A stretch of DNA of 64,000 bases. Origin: Pedobacter miscanthi. GTDB taxonomy: Bacteria; Bacteroidota; Bacteroidia; Sphingobacteriales; Sphingobacteriaceae. The notes under the pieces were generated by a model. It was not told the origin of the DNA. It ran no database searches and saw only the letters and a list, made by a program, of their open reading frames with translations. A program made the position numbers and the translations under genes. The DNA lies in assembly GCF_003315595.1 (NCBI RefSeq), contig NZ_QNQU01000001.1, positions 62,001-126,000 of the forward strand. The letters are read 5' to 3'. The stretch's first letter is position 1. Every line of letters begins with the position of its first letter. Shown in pieces: positions 26,494 to 33,653 of this stretch.

Positions 26494-26639
26494 GCTAAAA
26501 ATGCTGCCGAAGATGCGAACAATTGGGCGGAAATGATTTTCGCAATCATCAGATGAGACTACATCTATTTGATTATTATAGCAATAATTGTTTAGAAAGC
26601 AATAATAGATGATCCAGACCCTATCACGCAAATAAAAAG

Positions 26640-26756
26640 CTAGCAGTCAGAACTCAGGAAAACCATTTTAAAAAAGCCTGGAGTGTGAAACTTAATCCGG
26701 TTGCTGACTGCGGCGGAAATTAGAGGTCCTTTTTCAGCTCTGCGAAATTCTAGCAT
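26640..26756 (-). pseudogene. broken copy of the small membrane protein gene at 30087
   Basis: From ATG 26756 the frame (MLEFRRAEKGPLISAAVSN) matches the intact 64-residue gene at 30087-30281 for about 30 residues. Then one extra T in a T run shifts the frame and a stop follows at 26640; the sequence beyond still resembles the intact copy only briefly. The upstream flank (about 26757-26850) is also shared with the intact copy, so this is a duplicated segment that has decayed. Confidence 0.6.
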
Positions 26757-26850
26757 GCTTTCTAGACATAGTATTATGCGTTAACTTCAAGTGGTATTCA
26801 GGGTATATGATGTCTCTATATCACCAAAGCAGTTACTTCCTTTTCTTATC
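26640..26850. repeat. segmental duplication, copy 1 (partner at about 30165-30530)
   Basis: The gene fragment, the flank TCTAGAAAGCATG and a further block near 26784-26850 (ACTTCAAGTGG...ATCACCAAAGCAGTT) all have counterparts in the same order around 30165-30530. The second copy carries about 160 bp more between the gene and the far block. Confidence 0.6.
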
Positions 26851-26873
26851 CTTACTGAAAGTAGCAACTTTTC

Positions 26874-27323
26874 TCATTTCACCTCATCAGACCCTAATTC
26901 CACTTCATTTTCAACGAGCCAATATCTTGCACATTCCGAAAGATCGTCGAACTGCCAGCTGCATCCGGTAAGCGCAGACCGCAACTGCTCCCTGTCTTCC
27001 TCTACCCCTTCAAAAGATGAACACATAAAATTGCCATAAACATAAAAGTTAGCATCATTGCAAATATCAAAACCGCTCAAAGCCTCAATTTCATTCCTGG
27101 CCTGTTGTAAAATGCCCTCCATTACGATATAACAGGGGTCAACCTTCGAAAACTCGAGACCACATTCATCACAAAACACAGTTATCTGATCAAATGCCCA
27201 GGTGGCATCAAAACCAGCGCTGAGCGTACGCAAAAGTGCTGTTTTGATATCCAAATAACCATAGGGGCAAAAAGCCTCCGTAAAGCTTGCGATCTCACTT
27301 TCGAGGTACTCCAAATTTTCCAT
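26874..27323 (-). CDS. hypothetical protein, 149 residues, acidic and cysteine-containing
   Basis: A family was not recognised. The protein is acidic, rich in aromatic residues and has seven cysteines, including CDECGLEF near residue 52 and SFEGVEEDREQL in the C-terminal third. The composition looks like a real cytosolic protein, with no signal or membrane span. The start is ATG 27323, with AGGA 9 bp upstream; a longer frame uses TTG two codons earlier. It stands alone between the duplicated segment and a GC-rich stretch, which suggests an accessory gene. Confidence 0.6.
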   Translation of the reverse strand: MENLEYLESEIASFTEAFCPYGYLDIKTALLRTLSAGFDATWAFDQITVFCDECGLEFSKVDPCYIVMEGILQQARNEIEALSGFDICNDANFYVYGNFMCSSFEGVEEDREQLRSALTGCSWQFDDLSECARYWLVENEVELGSDEVK

Positions 27324-27399
27324 CACCAAATCCTTAAATAATCCTGTTTATTTCCATTGTTTCCTCCTTTCCCAAAAAATCTTTTCAAAAGAAAAAACG

Positions 27400-27540
27400 G
27401 AAAAAAGAAAGTCCGGAAAAACGGGTGTAAGAGAGAACGCAGAGCTATAAGTCCCCAAGGGTGTTCTGGCGTAGCGAGAACATTATGCGCTCGCAGAGAA
27501 CGAAGCGCCCGAAATTCACGGCCTTTTTATCCGTTTTGAT
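27400..27540. other. GC-rich structured stretch of unknown nature
   Basis: A purine-rich run is followed by about 100 bp with short inverted repeats (GTTCT...AGAAC near 27460-27481 and GCGCT...AGCGC near 27488-27510) and more GC than its surroundings. A 60-codon frame exists but its translation (many Arg and Cys) is not protein-like. It could be a mobile-element end or an RNA. No family recognised. Confidence 0.3.
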
Positions 27541-27591
27541 TGTAAAGAATTTATAATATTATCCAATTAGAAACTATCTAAACTACATATA

Positions 27592-27606
27592 GTTGACAAA
27601 TTCAAC
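27592..27606. promoter_or_regulatory. operator 1 of the GNAT-MarR operon
   Basis: GTTGA-CAAAT-TCAAC, a perfect inverted repeat that covers the TTG of the promoter. It has the same form as operator 2, 38 bp away centre to centre. Confidence 0.7.
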
Positions 27607-27625
27607 ATTTTTTTATTTATATTTG
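27593..27625 (+). promoter_or_regulatory. promoter of the GNAT-MarR operon
   Basis: TTG (27593-27595), 22-bp spacer and TATATTTG (27618-27625) match the Bacteroidota consensus with a slightly long spacer. It is enclosed by two operators. Confidence 0.6.
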
Positions 27626-27629
27626 CATT

Positions 27630-27644
27630 GTTGATTTTTTCAAC
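27630..27644. promoter_or_regulatory. operator 2 of the GNAT-MarR operon
   Basis: GTTGA-TTTTT-TCAAC, perfect inverted repeat at the predicted start of transcription, 22 bp before the GNAT ATG. Confidence 0.7.
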
Positions 27645-27666
27645 CATTTATTTAAAATGTGAAATT

Positions 27667-28167
27667 ATGGGAACGATTACATTATCAGATATCAAGATCA
27701 GAGATACGCTGAAACCAGGAGATTTGGGGTATATTGCCTATATACATGGTGAGCTATATGCAAAAGAATGCGGCTATGGAATAAATTTCGAAGCTTATGT
27801 GCTGGATGGACTAAAAGATTTTGCAAAAGGATATGATCCTAAAAAAGACAGGGTCTGGATCTGCGAACATGACAATCAGATCATCGGTTGCCTGGTTGCA
27901 CAACACCGTTCTGAGCAGATACAATTTCGTTATTTTATCTTCCTCCCTGAATACCGTGGACTAGGCTTGGGAAAACATCTGATGCAAAAGTTTATTGCGT
28001 TTATGCGTGAAAAAGATATCACCCATGCCTATTTATGGACTACGGAAGAACAGCAAGCAGCAATGGCTCTATATACCAGATTTGGTTTCGAGCTGACTGA
28101 AGAAAGCACATCTGATAGTTTCAATAAGCCAATTCGCGAGTACAGATATGACCTGGAATTGGCCTAG
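27667..28167 (+). CDS. GNAT family N-acetyltransferase in an operon with MarR
   Basis: A 166-residue GNAT enzyme: FRYFIFLPEYRGLGLGKHLMQKFIAFM contains the RGLGLG acetyl-CoA loop (about residues 99-104), and YLWTTEEQQAAMALYTRFGFELTEE is the standard C-terminal part. It resembles the acetyltransferase half of the MarR-GNAT fusion proteins; here the two halves are separate genes in reverse order. The start is ATG 27667, whereas an upstream in-frame start lies within operator 2. The target is probably an antibiotic, amino acid or toxic amine; this is not determinable here. Confidence 0.87.
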   Translation: MGTITLSDIKIRDTLKPGDLGYIAYIHGELYAKECGYGINFEAYVLDGLKDFAKGYDPKKDRVWICEHDNQIIGCLVAQHRSEQIQFRYFIFLPEYRGLGLGKHLMQKFIAFMREKDITHAYLWTTEEQQAAMALYTRFGFELTEESTSDSFNKPIREYRYDLELA

Positions 28168-28174
28168 TAAACCC

Positions 28175-28633
28175 ATGCTTAAAAACCAATATATGAAAGC
28201 AAAACAGCCAGTAATTGATAAAATCAGGAAGTTCAACCGCTATTATACAAAGCTACTTGGCCTTATGGACAATCATCTCCTGGAAAGTAAATATTCTCTC
28301 GCAGAAGCCCGTATTCTTTATGAAATACAGGCCATGGGCAAAATCAGCGCCTCACAGATTATCTCAGCAATTGATATTGATAAAGGATATCTCAGTAAAG
28401 TTCTGAAACATTTTGAGAAAACCGGATTGATTTCAAAAGAGCTATCAGATACGGACGGACGGGTAATACTGCTTTCGCTGACAGACCAGGGAAAAATAAT
28501 CTATGGAGAACTGGATCGAGCATCTAACTTGCAGGTTGATGCTCTGATTTCTAAATTTAACGATGATGAACAAAAGGAACTGACGACACATATGCATGCC
28601 ATAATGGAAATGCTTTCACTGAAGGATAGTTAA
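28175..28633 (+). CDS. MarR family transcriptional regulator
   Basis: A 152-residue winged-helix protein: LAEARILYEIQAMGKISASQIISAIDIDKGYLSKVLKHFEKTGLI is the DNA-binding helix pair, followed by the wing (SDTDGRVILLSLTDQGKIIYGEL). It begins 7 bp after the GNAT stop; ATG 28175 or ATG 28193 could be the true start. It is the natural repressor for the paired GTTGA-N5-TCAAC sites that flank the promoter of its own operon, so autoregulation is very likely. Confidence 0.88.
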   Translation: MLKNQYMKAKQPVIDKIRKFNRYYTKLLGLMDNHLLESKYSLAEARILYEIQAMGKISASQIISAIDIDKGYLSKVLKHFEKTGLISKELSDTDGRVILLSLTDQGKIIYGELDRASNLQVDALISKFNDDEQKELTTHMHAIMEMLSLKDS

Positions 28634-28710
28634 CCAAAAGAGGCTAAATAAACATATGGCTAACTTTTACCAAATAGGTTTATGATTAGAATCGAGATTC
28701 AACAAAAAGA

Positions 28711-28733
28711 AAAAGCCCCAATTTGTGGCTTTT
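28711..28733 (+). terminator. probable terminator after marR
   Basis: AAAAGCC (28711-28717) pairs with GGCTTTT (28727-28733) across a 9-nt loop; the T run is short. It is 78 bp after the marR stop. Confidence 0.45.
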
Positions 28734-28777
28734 AAATCTAAACAAAAAAGGACATCATTTACTTGGGCCATCTACTG

Positions 28778-28975
28778 CTACCGCTTCCTACCATCACGAT
28801 TTAACCTTATAGTGTTTTCTTTGAAGTTATCCCACAAATCATATGATTTGAAATCACATTTACACTCATCTGCTCCATCAACTTGCATCCTGATAAGGTC
28901 TAAATCACAACTGTTATCTAAAATAATGTATAAACTCCTACTTATACGATAGTGGCTAATCCGAATGCACCTCAA
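28778..28975 (-). pseudogene. possible gene remnant
   Basis: An open frame without ATG start (TTG only) whose translation looks protein-like at the C-terminal end (VDGADECKCDFKSYDLWDNFKENTIRLNRD). The frame continues 16 codons upstream without a start. It could be a truncated hypothetical gene; nothing identifies it. Confidence 0.2.
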
Positions 28976-29060
28976 TAAGATTTGGGCGCTTGGTCGTTTT
29001 CGTTTTGTTAGGGGATTAGATCAAATAATGCAGCGACAAATGCACAATAAGTTTCGCTCC

Positions 29061-29633
29061 TTAGTATTCAGAAATAGTGGTTTTATTCGCAAACAGGTCA
29101 AGTACACTTTTCAGTTCAGCTAAATTTTCGAATTCTGACGTGTCTGGAGCAGCATATAACATATAACTTTTACTATTTTCCTCCACAAAACATCGCAGTT
29201 CAATATACTTTCTGTCAAAATCTGCAATTAACCTAATCTGTTTGATGTCTGACCAAAGTTTAATTGTATCACCAAAAACGGCTATTCCCATGCGACTAAT
29301 GGTAATTAGCGGATTTTTCCTCAAAATGCCCATTATTTCCAGAATTTTGCTGACCATTTTCCAACCAAACAAGAGCGAAACCAGAGATAGCACTACTATG
29401 CCTATTATAAAATCCTGATCAGCAATGTAGAACTCTGCAAAAATTCCTATAAGCCAGATAACAGAGCCGGCAAACAAACAAAGATAAGCAATGCCGGAAA
29501 AGTATAGTCTTCTAGCTGTTATAGGATCTTTAAAAATGATAATGGTACCGTCAACTATTTTTTTCAAAGGCAATCCTGTTTTAAAGCAGCAGGGATGATA
29601 CAAAATATGGATTTTTTTCGAGCAGTATAACAA
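29061..29633 (-). CDS. STM3941-like membrane protein with PH-like domain
   Basis: The protein has two adjacent membrane spans (about residues 46-66 and 72-93, GIAYLCLFAGSVIWLIGIFAEF and FIIGIVVLSLVSLLFG) followed by a PH-like soluble domain (NPLITISRMGIAVFGDTIKLWSDIKQIRL). This order matches the STM3941 family, which has no known function. There is no ATG before residue 90: TTG codons are the only starts, and the one at 29573 (reading MPLKKIVDG) gives the most family-like N-terminus. The start is therefore uncertain. Confidence 0.6.
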   Translation of the reverse strand: MLYCSKKIHILYHPCCFKTGLPLKKIVDGTIIIFKDPITARRLYFSGIAYLCLFAGSVIWLIGIFAEFYIADQDFIIGIVVLSLVSLLFGWKMVSKILEIMGILRKNPLITISRMGIAVFGDTIKLWSDIKQIRLIADFDRKYIELRCFVEENSKSYMLYAAPDTSEFENLAELKSVLDLFANKTTISEY

Positions 29634-30086
29634 CTTTTCAATCTATCTATCAAAATAGTCAACGCTTTTTATGAATCCGGCAGCTAAATATCTTTTCATT
29701 GTCCCACCTGTTCAAAAAAGGACAACAACAAACAGTCCCCCACTCCTAAGTCACAAACACCATAAAACTGAAAAAATATAATGTTCAAGCCCATTTTTCA
29801 ATAGAGAATTGGCTGGCTAAATATAAAATATCCTCTGCTCATCCCAAAACCAAAATGGCCAAGGGAAGAAACAGTCAGGTCGTCCTGATTCGTAATACTA
29901 AAGATCTTTCTCCCCGGGGCAAATATTGAATTCAGCCTACCTCCTACGTTCTAAGAAACAGTTCTCCCAATGGGATGGTTGTGCGCGTGGATAAAACTGC
30001 TGATGCAGGATTTTTAGGCAATTGAAAAAATAACTTTGGACCGGGCAATTTAAAAAGCAATACGATATCAAATCCAGATGCCTAAC
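29634..30086. other. intergenic, no gene seen
   Basis: A 24-codon ATG frame at 29854-29928 (MAKGRNSQVVLIRNTKDLS) is the only protein-like piece and is too short to support. Confidence 0.35.
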
Positions 30087-30281
30087 TTACTGAAACCAGA
30101 GCTCCTTAAGGGAACTTTGCAGAATACCAAAGGAATACAATACGATTAATGCAAACAGAAAAGCTAACAACCAAAAACTCTGAAAAAGCCATTTTAAAAA
30201 GCCCGGCATGTGAAGCCTAATCCGACTGCTGACAGCGGTGGAGGTAAAAATCTTTTTCTCAGCTTTGCGAAATTCTAACAT
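30087..30281 (-). CDS. small single-span membrane protein, intact copy of a duplicated gene
   Basis: A 64-residue protein with a basic head (MLEFRKAEKKIFTSTAVSSRIRLH) and one hydrophobic span (WLLAFLFALIVLYSFGIL, about residues 37-54). No family was recognised. The existence of a second, diverged copy at 26640-26756 that keeps the same head in frame supports that this was a coding gene. Both copies share the sequence upstream, so the regulatory region was duplicated as well. Confidence 0.5.
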   Translation of the reverse strand: MLEFRKAEKKIFTSTAVSSRIRLHMPGFLKWLFQSFWLLAFLFALIVLYSFGILQSSLKELWFQ

Positions 30282-30530
30282 GCTATCTAGACATTAAAAA
30301 AAGTACAATTGTTTTAATGCGTACAGATAAATAATACATAACCTGAGGTATTCATGAATTAGGCTATTCATACCATCAAAATTCCCTTGTAAAATATCTA
30401 GACGCCCACAGGACTCCCATCGATTTTCCTTAGATGCGCGACACCTGCGCTACACAATTCGTTTCACTTCACGTGGGATTCCGGGTAGGGTAATGTTTAA
30501 AATGTTCTTTTAGATTGCGCCTATCACCAA
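30165..30530. repeat. segmental duplication, copy 2 (partner at 26640-26850)
   Basis: Contains the N-terminal part of the intact small membrane gene, the TCTAGATAGCATG flank and a distal block (ACTTCACGTGG...ATCACCAAAACAGTT, about 30465-30530), all matching copy 1 with mismatches. Confidence 0.55.
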
Positions 30531-30611
30531 AACAGTTCACATCCTTTCTAACCATGACTGAATAATAAAAAAAAACAGCTGGGAAAATCTATCAGAAAGG
30601 GTAAGATTTTG

Positions 30612-31112
30612 CTACCTGTACATCTTTAAATATTTTTTCAGATCACATCTGGCCTGAAAGATATACGTTTTAACGGTGCCTAAGGGAATACCCAGTTCAT
30701 GGGCTATTTCTTCATATTTGTAACCCTCGAAATATCTCTGGAAAGCAATCCTGTAGTTTGGCCGCAATGCTCCCATTGCTTTAGCTATATCTTCCATTGC
30801 AAACTTAACCTCCCCGGCATTTGCGGTGGAAGAATGTACAAGGCTGGGACTGTCCAGGTCCTCATCAGAAATAACCTCCCTTTTGCGTTTTGTTTTTACC
30901 ACACCATTATAAAAAGTGTTTTTCATGATCACATAAAGCCATCCCTTAAGATTGGTCCCAGCGTCAAAGCGATCACAAAACCGGAATGCCTTGATAAGTG
31001 TTTCCTGTAGCAAATCCTTTGCATCATCCTCATCTTTTGTAAAATGTAGCGCATGGGAGTAAAGTTGTGGCTGAAATGATTGCGCTGCCTGAGTAAAATC
31101 TAATTGGTTCAT
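30612..31112 (-). CDS. ECF-type RNA polymerase sigma factor
   Basis: A 166-residue sigma factor with region 2 (YSHALHFTKDEDDAKDLLQETLIKAFRFCDRFDAGTNLKGWLYVIMKNTFYN, about 18-70) and region 4 (ALRPNYRIAFQRYFEGYKYEEIAHELGIPLGTVKTYIFQARCDLKKYL, about 111-160). The start is ATG 31112; a longer frame adds 19 residues that do not belong to the family. No anti-sigma gene adjoins it, which is unusual for ECF factors in this group but common for stress-type sigma factors with separate control. It is divergent from a small hydrophilic protein gene. Confidence 0.88.
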   Translation of the reverse strand: MNQLDFTQAAQSFQPQLYSHALHFTKDEDDAKDLLQETLIKAFRFCDRFDAGTNLKGWLYVIMKNTFYNGVVKTKRKREVISDEDLDSPSLVHSSTANAGEVKFAMEDIAKAMGALRPNYRIAFQRYFEGYKYEEIAHELGIPLGTVKTYIFQARCDLKKYLKMYR

Positions 31113-31487
31113 AATATCAAATCCCGGCGGAAATAGTCCGCCTATAAGTTGTACCATAACACAGATCATTAAATTTTAAACCCTATATGCCCGTTTTGGT
31201 TTGGTTCTTTTTTTAAATTGTTAATTTTTGTTATAAATACCCAATTGACCCGTGAAAATACGCAAGGGATTATACCATAAACAATCATCGACTCTATAGC
31301 GTCCGGCCAGCCATGGTAAGCCCGTCGCCTCCCTGGTTAATAAACTGAAAAAGCTCAGGGCTGCTGAGTGATACCGTGGTGGCGTAGGCATATTACCCAT
31401 ATCATCCGAAAACACCAACCTCAAGTTGTAGAAATAATATTCACCAAACTATTGAACTGTTTTTAGTGTTAATCTAAAAAAAACATT
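31113..31487. other. divergent intergenic region upstream of sigma factor and small stress-type gene
   Basis: Promoters for both sides must lie here, but no clear TAnnTTTG element with spacing was found. An open frame at 31221-31424 is not protein-like. Confidence 0.35.
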
Positions 31488-31754
31488 ATGGCAGATAAGG
31501 AAAGCAAAAAAGACCAGCAAAATGAAGTCTTGACAGACCGCGAAAGACTGGCGCAGACAGCATTGGGAAATCCCCAGGGTGATAAGCCCTCTATAGATAA
31601 CAACGACGAATTACTTTCAATACCAAAAACTTCAGGCACCGGAAGCAATCTACCTTCAGCTGCACCACATTCACTTATCGTACACGAGGATGAAAATGGA
31701 AAAAAAAGATATCACGAAGGCCCCACCGGAAGCCCTATAGAAGGTGAAGAGTGA
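31488..31754 (+). CDS. small hydrophilic protein of unknown function
   Basis: An 88-residue, strongly hydrophilic, glycine- and acid-rich protein without hydrophobic core (MADKESKKDQQNEVLTDRERLAQTALG...). It looks intrinsically disordered, similar in style to small general-stress proteins, but no family was recognised. It faces an ECF sigma gene and is followed by a receiver and a YetF-type gene on the same strand, which suggests a stress-responsive group. Confidence 0.6.
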   Translation: MADKESKKDQQNEVLTDRERLAQTALGNPQGDKPSIDNNDELLSIPKTSGTGSNLPSAAPHSLIVHEDENGKKRYHEGPTGSPIEGEE

Positions 31755-31818
31755 TAAGACATCAGTCTGAAACAGTTACATTCATTATTCGGAGTAGAAC
31801 GTAAAACGAAACATTTTT

Positions 31819-32178
31819 ATGGGCAAAAATATCTGTATCCTGGAGGACGATCCGGGCATTATCGATATCATCAAGATCCTGCTCAAAGAGGAGGGTTACC
31901 GGGCAGAAAGCTATTCGAGCGTTAACGATTTTTTATCAAGAAAAAATCCTAACCCTGATTTATTTATACTTGATGTGATGCTCCCCGACGGTAACGGAAT
32001 GGAAGTCTGCAGGCTTTTAAAATCAGACGCAGCGACAAAACGTATACCCATATTGATGATGAGCGCGCATGCAGACCTTCCTCAGATGACCCGAGCATGC
32101 ATCGCAGAAGAATATGTAACTAAGCCGTTCGATATCGATGTACTGTTGAGGAAAATAAAAAGACAGGTCAACCCGTAA
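31819..32178 (+). CDS. stand-alone response regulator receiver
   Basis: A 119-residue CheY-like receiver: acidic pair Asp10-Asp11 in ILEDDPG, phosphoacceptor Asp52 in FILDVMLPDG, Ser/Thr position MMSAHA and the switch lysine in YVTKPFD. All functional residues are intact. There is no output domain, so it works through a partner protein. No histidine kinase is near. Confidence 0.87.
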   Translation: MGKNICILEDDPGIIDIIKILLKEEGYRAESYSSVNDFLSRKNPNPDLFILDVMLPDGNGMEVCRLLKSDAATKRIPILMMSAHADLPQMTRACIAEEYVTKPFDIDVLLRKIKRQVNP

Positions 32179-32307
32179 AGGAGGCTCCCTTCGCAAACGC
32201 TGGAAGAAAAGCGAGGATTGTTGTACCACGCCATGAACAAACCTTGGCCGGGCTCATCCACAGCAGACTTTAGAGTTTCTGAAGGCAGCACTTAAATATA
32301 ATCAATT

Positions 32308-33000
32308 ATGCAGGACCTAGACTGGACCAAGATAATGGTAGGTGAGGAAAAATGGGGATTTCTTATCGAGATAGCCATACGTACCATACTAATGTATTTT
32401 ATTATACTTATCGGGCTAAGGCTCCTTGGTAAGCGTGGGGTAAGACAGCTATCAGTTTTTGAAATGGTGGTCATCATCAGCCTGGGATCTGCAGCCGGAG
32501 ATCCGATGTTCTATAAAGAAATCGGGCTTATGGTTCCAATAGCAATTTTCGCAATTATTGTAGGCGCCTACAGGCTCACTACCTTCCTGATGGCAAAAAG
32601 CAATAGATTCGACGATCTGGTGGAAGGAAAAGCTACATACATCATTGAAAAAGGCATGTTTTCAGTTCATGAATTCCGGAAAGAAACTTTAGCCCAGGAC
32701 GAATTCTTTGCAGAACTCCGACAGCAGGGCGTGTCACATCTCGGCCAGGTTGAAACAGCGATTTTAGAAACTTCAGGCTGCGTAAGTATCTATTTTTTTC
32801 CTGACGATAAGGTAAGACCCGGCCTGCCGATCTTGCCTAAAGAATTTGCCCAGGCATCGAAGTTAGTGGACAGTGAGGATCTTTATGCCTGTAGCTTCTG
32901 CGGAAAAACCGTACAAATCGGCAAAGGACAGAACTACAAATGCACCAATTGCAAGCACGATGAGTGGGTGAAAGCAAAAGATATGCCGCGTATAAAATAG
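32308..33000 (+). CDS. DUF421/YetF family membrane protein with C-terminal zinc ribbon
   Basis: The 230-residue protein has membrane spans at about 20-40, 48-68 and 70-90 (IAIRTILMYFIILIGLRLLG, FEMVVIISLGSAAG, GLMVPIAIFAIIVGAYRL) and the YetF cytosolic domain (EGKATYIIEKGMFSVHEFRKETLAQDEFFAELRQQGV). The C-terminus adds a four-cysteine zinc ribbon CSFCGKTV...KCTNCKHDEW (about 195-222), not part of the basic family. YetF proteins are membrane proteins linked to spore or stress phenotypes; the role here is unknown. Confidence 0.85.
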   Translation: MQDLDWTKIMVGEEKWGFLIEIAIRTILMYFIILIGLRLLGKRGVRQLSVFEMVVIISLGSAAGDPMFYKEIGLMVPIAIFAIIVGAYRLTTFLMAKSNRFDDLVEGKATYIIEKGMFSVHEFRKETLAQDEFFAELRQQGVSHLGQVETAILETSGCVSIYFFPDDKVRPGLPILPKEFAQASKLVDSEDLYACSFCGKTVQIGKGQNYKCTNCKHDEWVKAKDMPRIK

Positions 33001-33653
33001 CCACTGTCAGGTATTCGGCAGCTGTCCCGGCCGCATTGCGATACACATGATTATCTCGCCTGGGTCATCTCTCCAACACCACAATTTCAAGAATTTCGCC
33101 AAAACAAACTAGTAAGCCCATCATTCAGGATCATTAATCAGGCTGTGAACCACCCGGTTTTCAGCGTTCATTGATAAGTTGGCAACAAAAAGCGCTTATT
33201 GTAACACTTGCCCGTTATAGTATCTGCCGGCAATCAATAAGTATTCTCATCATAACCAGCCCCTTACCAACACCATGCGAATATCTGAGCTAGCAGCTTC
33301 AGATTTCGCCTTACCACAGACGCCCTCTCCATCACCAATACCCAGACGGATATCCATCACATTCAGATCAGGATCAATTCTTCAACGGCAAGCTTAACCA
33401 CCTGCGGCTTGCCGACAGTTCGCTTATTAAAATGCTAAAGGATCAAAAAAATTATCCAGCAATTGTGAGAATCCCTTCGTCAATGATTTTAAAAAAAACG
33501 TGAACGCAGCTGTGCGGAAGAAAAAACACTTATTCCAACCTACTGTGTAGCGCAATTGCGAACGATTTCCTAATACCCCAGGATATCGTGAAATATAATT
33601 GTAAACAAAGCTTAAAAAAGACTGTTATAAAGTTTTAACCAAAATGATCAGGT
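33001..33653. other. intergenic, no gene seen
   Basis: No supported reading frame, terminator or repeat; the sequence has the mixed composition of decayed DNA. Confidence 0.4.

Noticed and set aside
27357..27539. 60-codon forward frame over the GC-rich stretch
   Set aside because: Rich in Arg and Cys in a way typical of a translated structured or non-coding DNA.
31221..31424. 67-codon reverse frame
   Set aside because: Unlikely composition and located in a region that must contain two divergent promoters.
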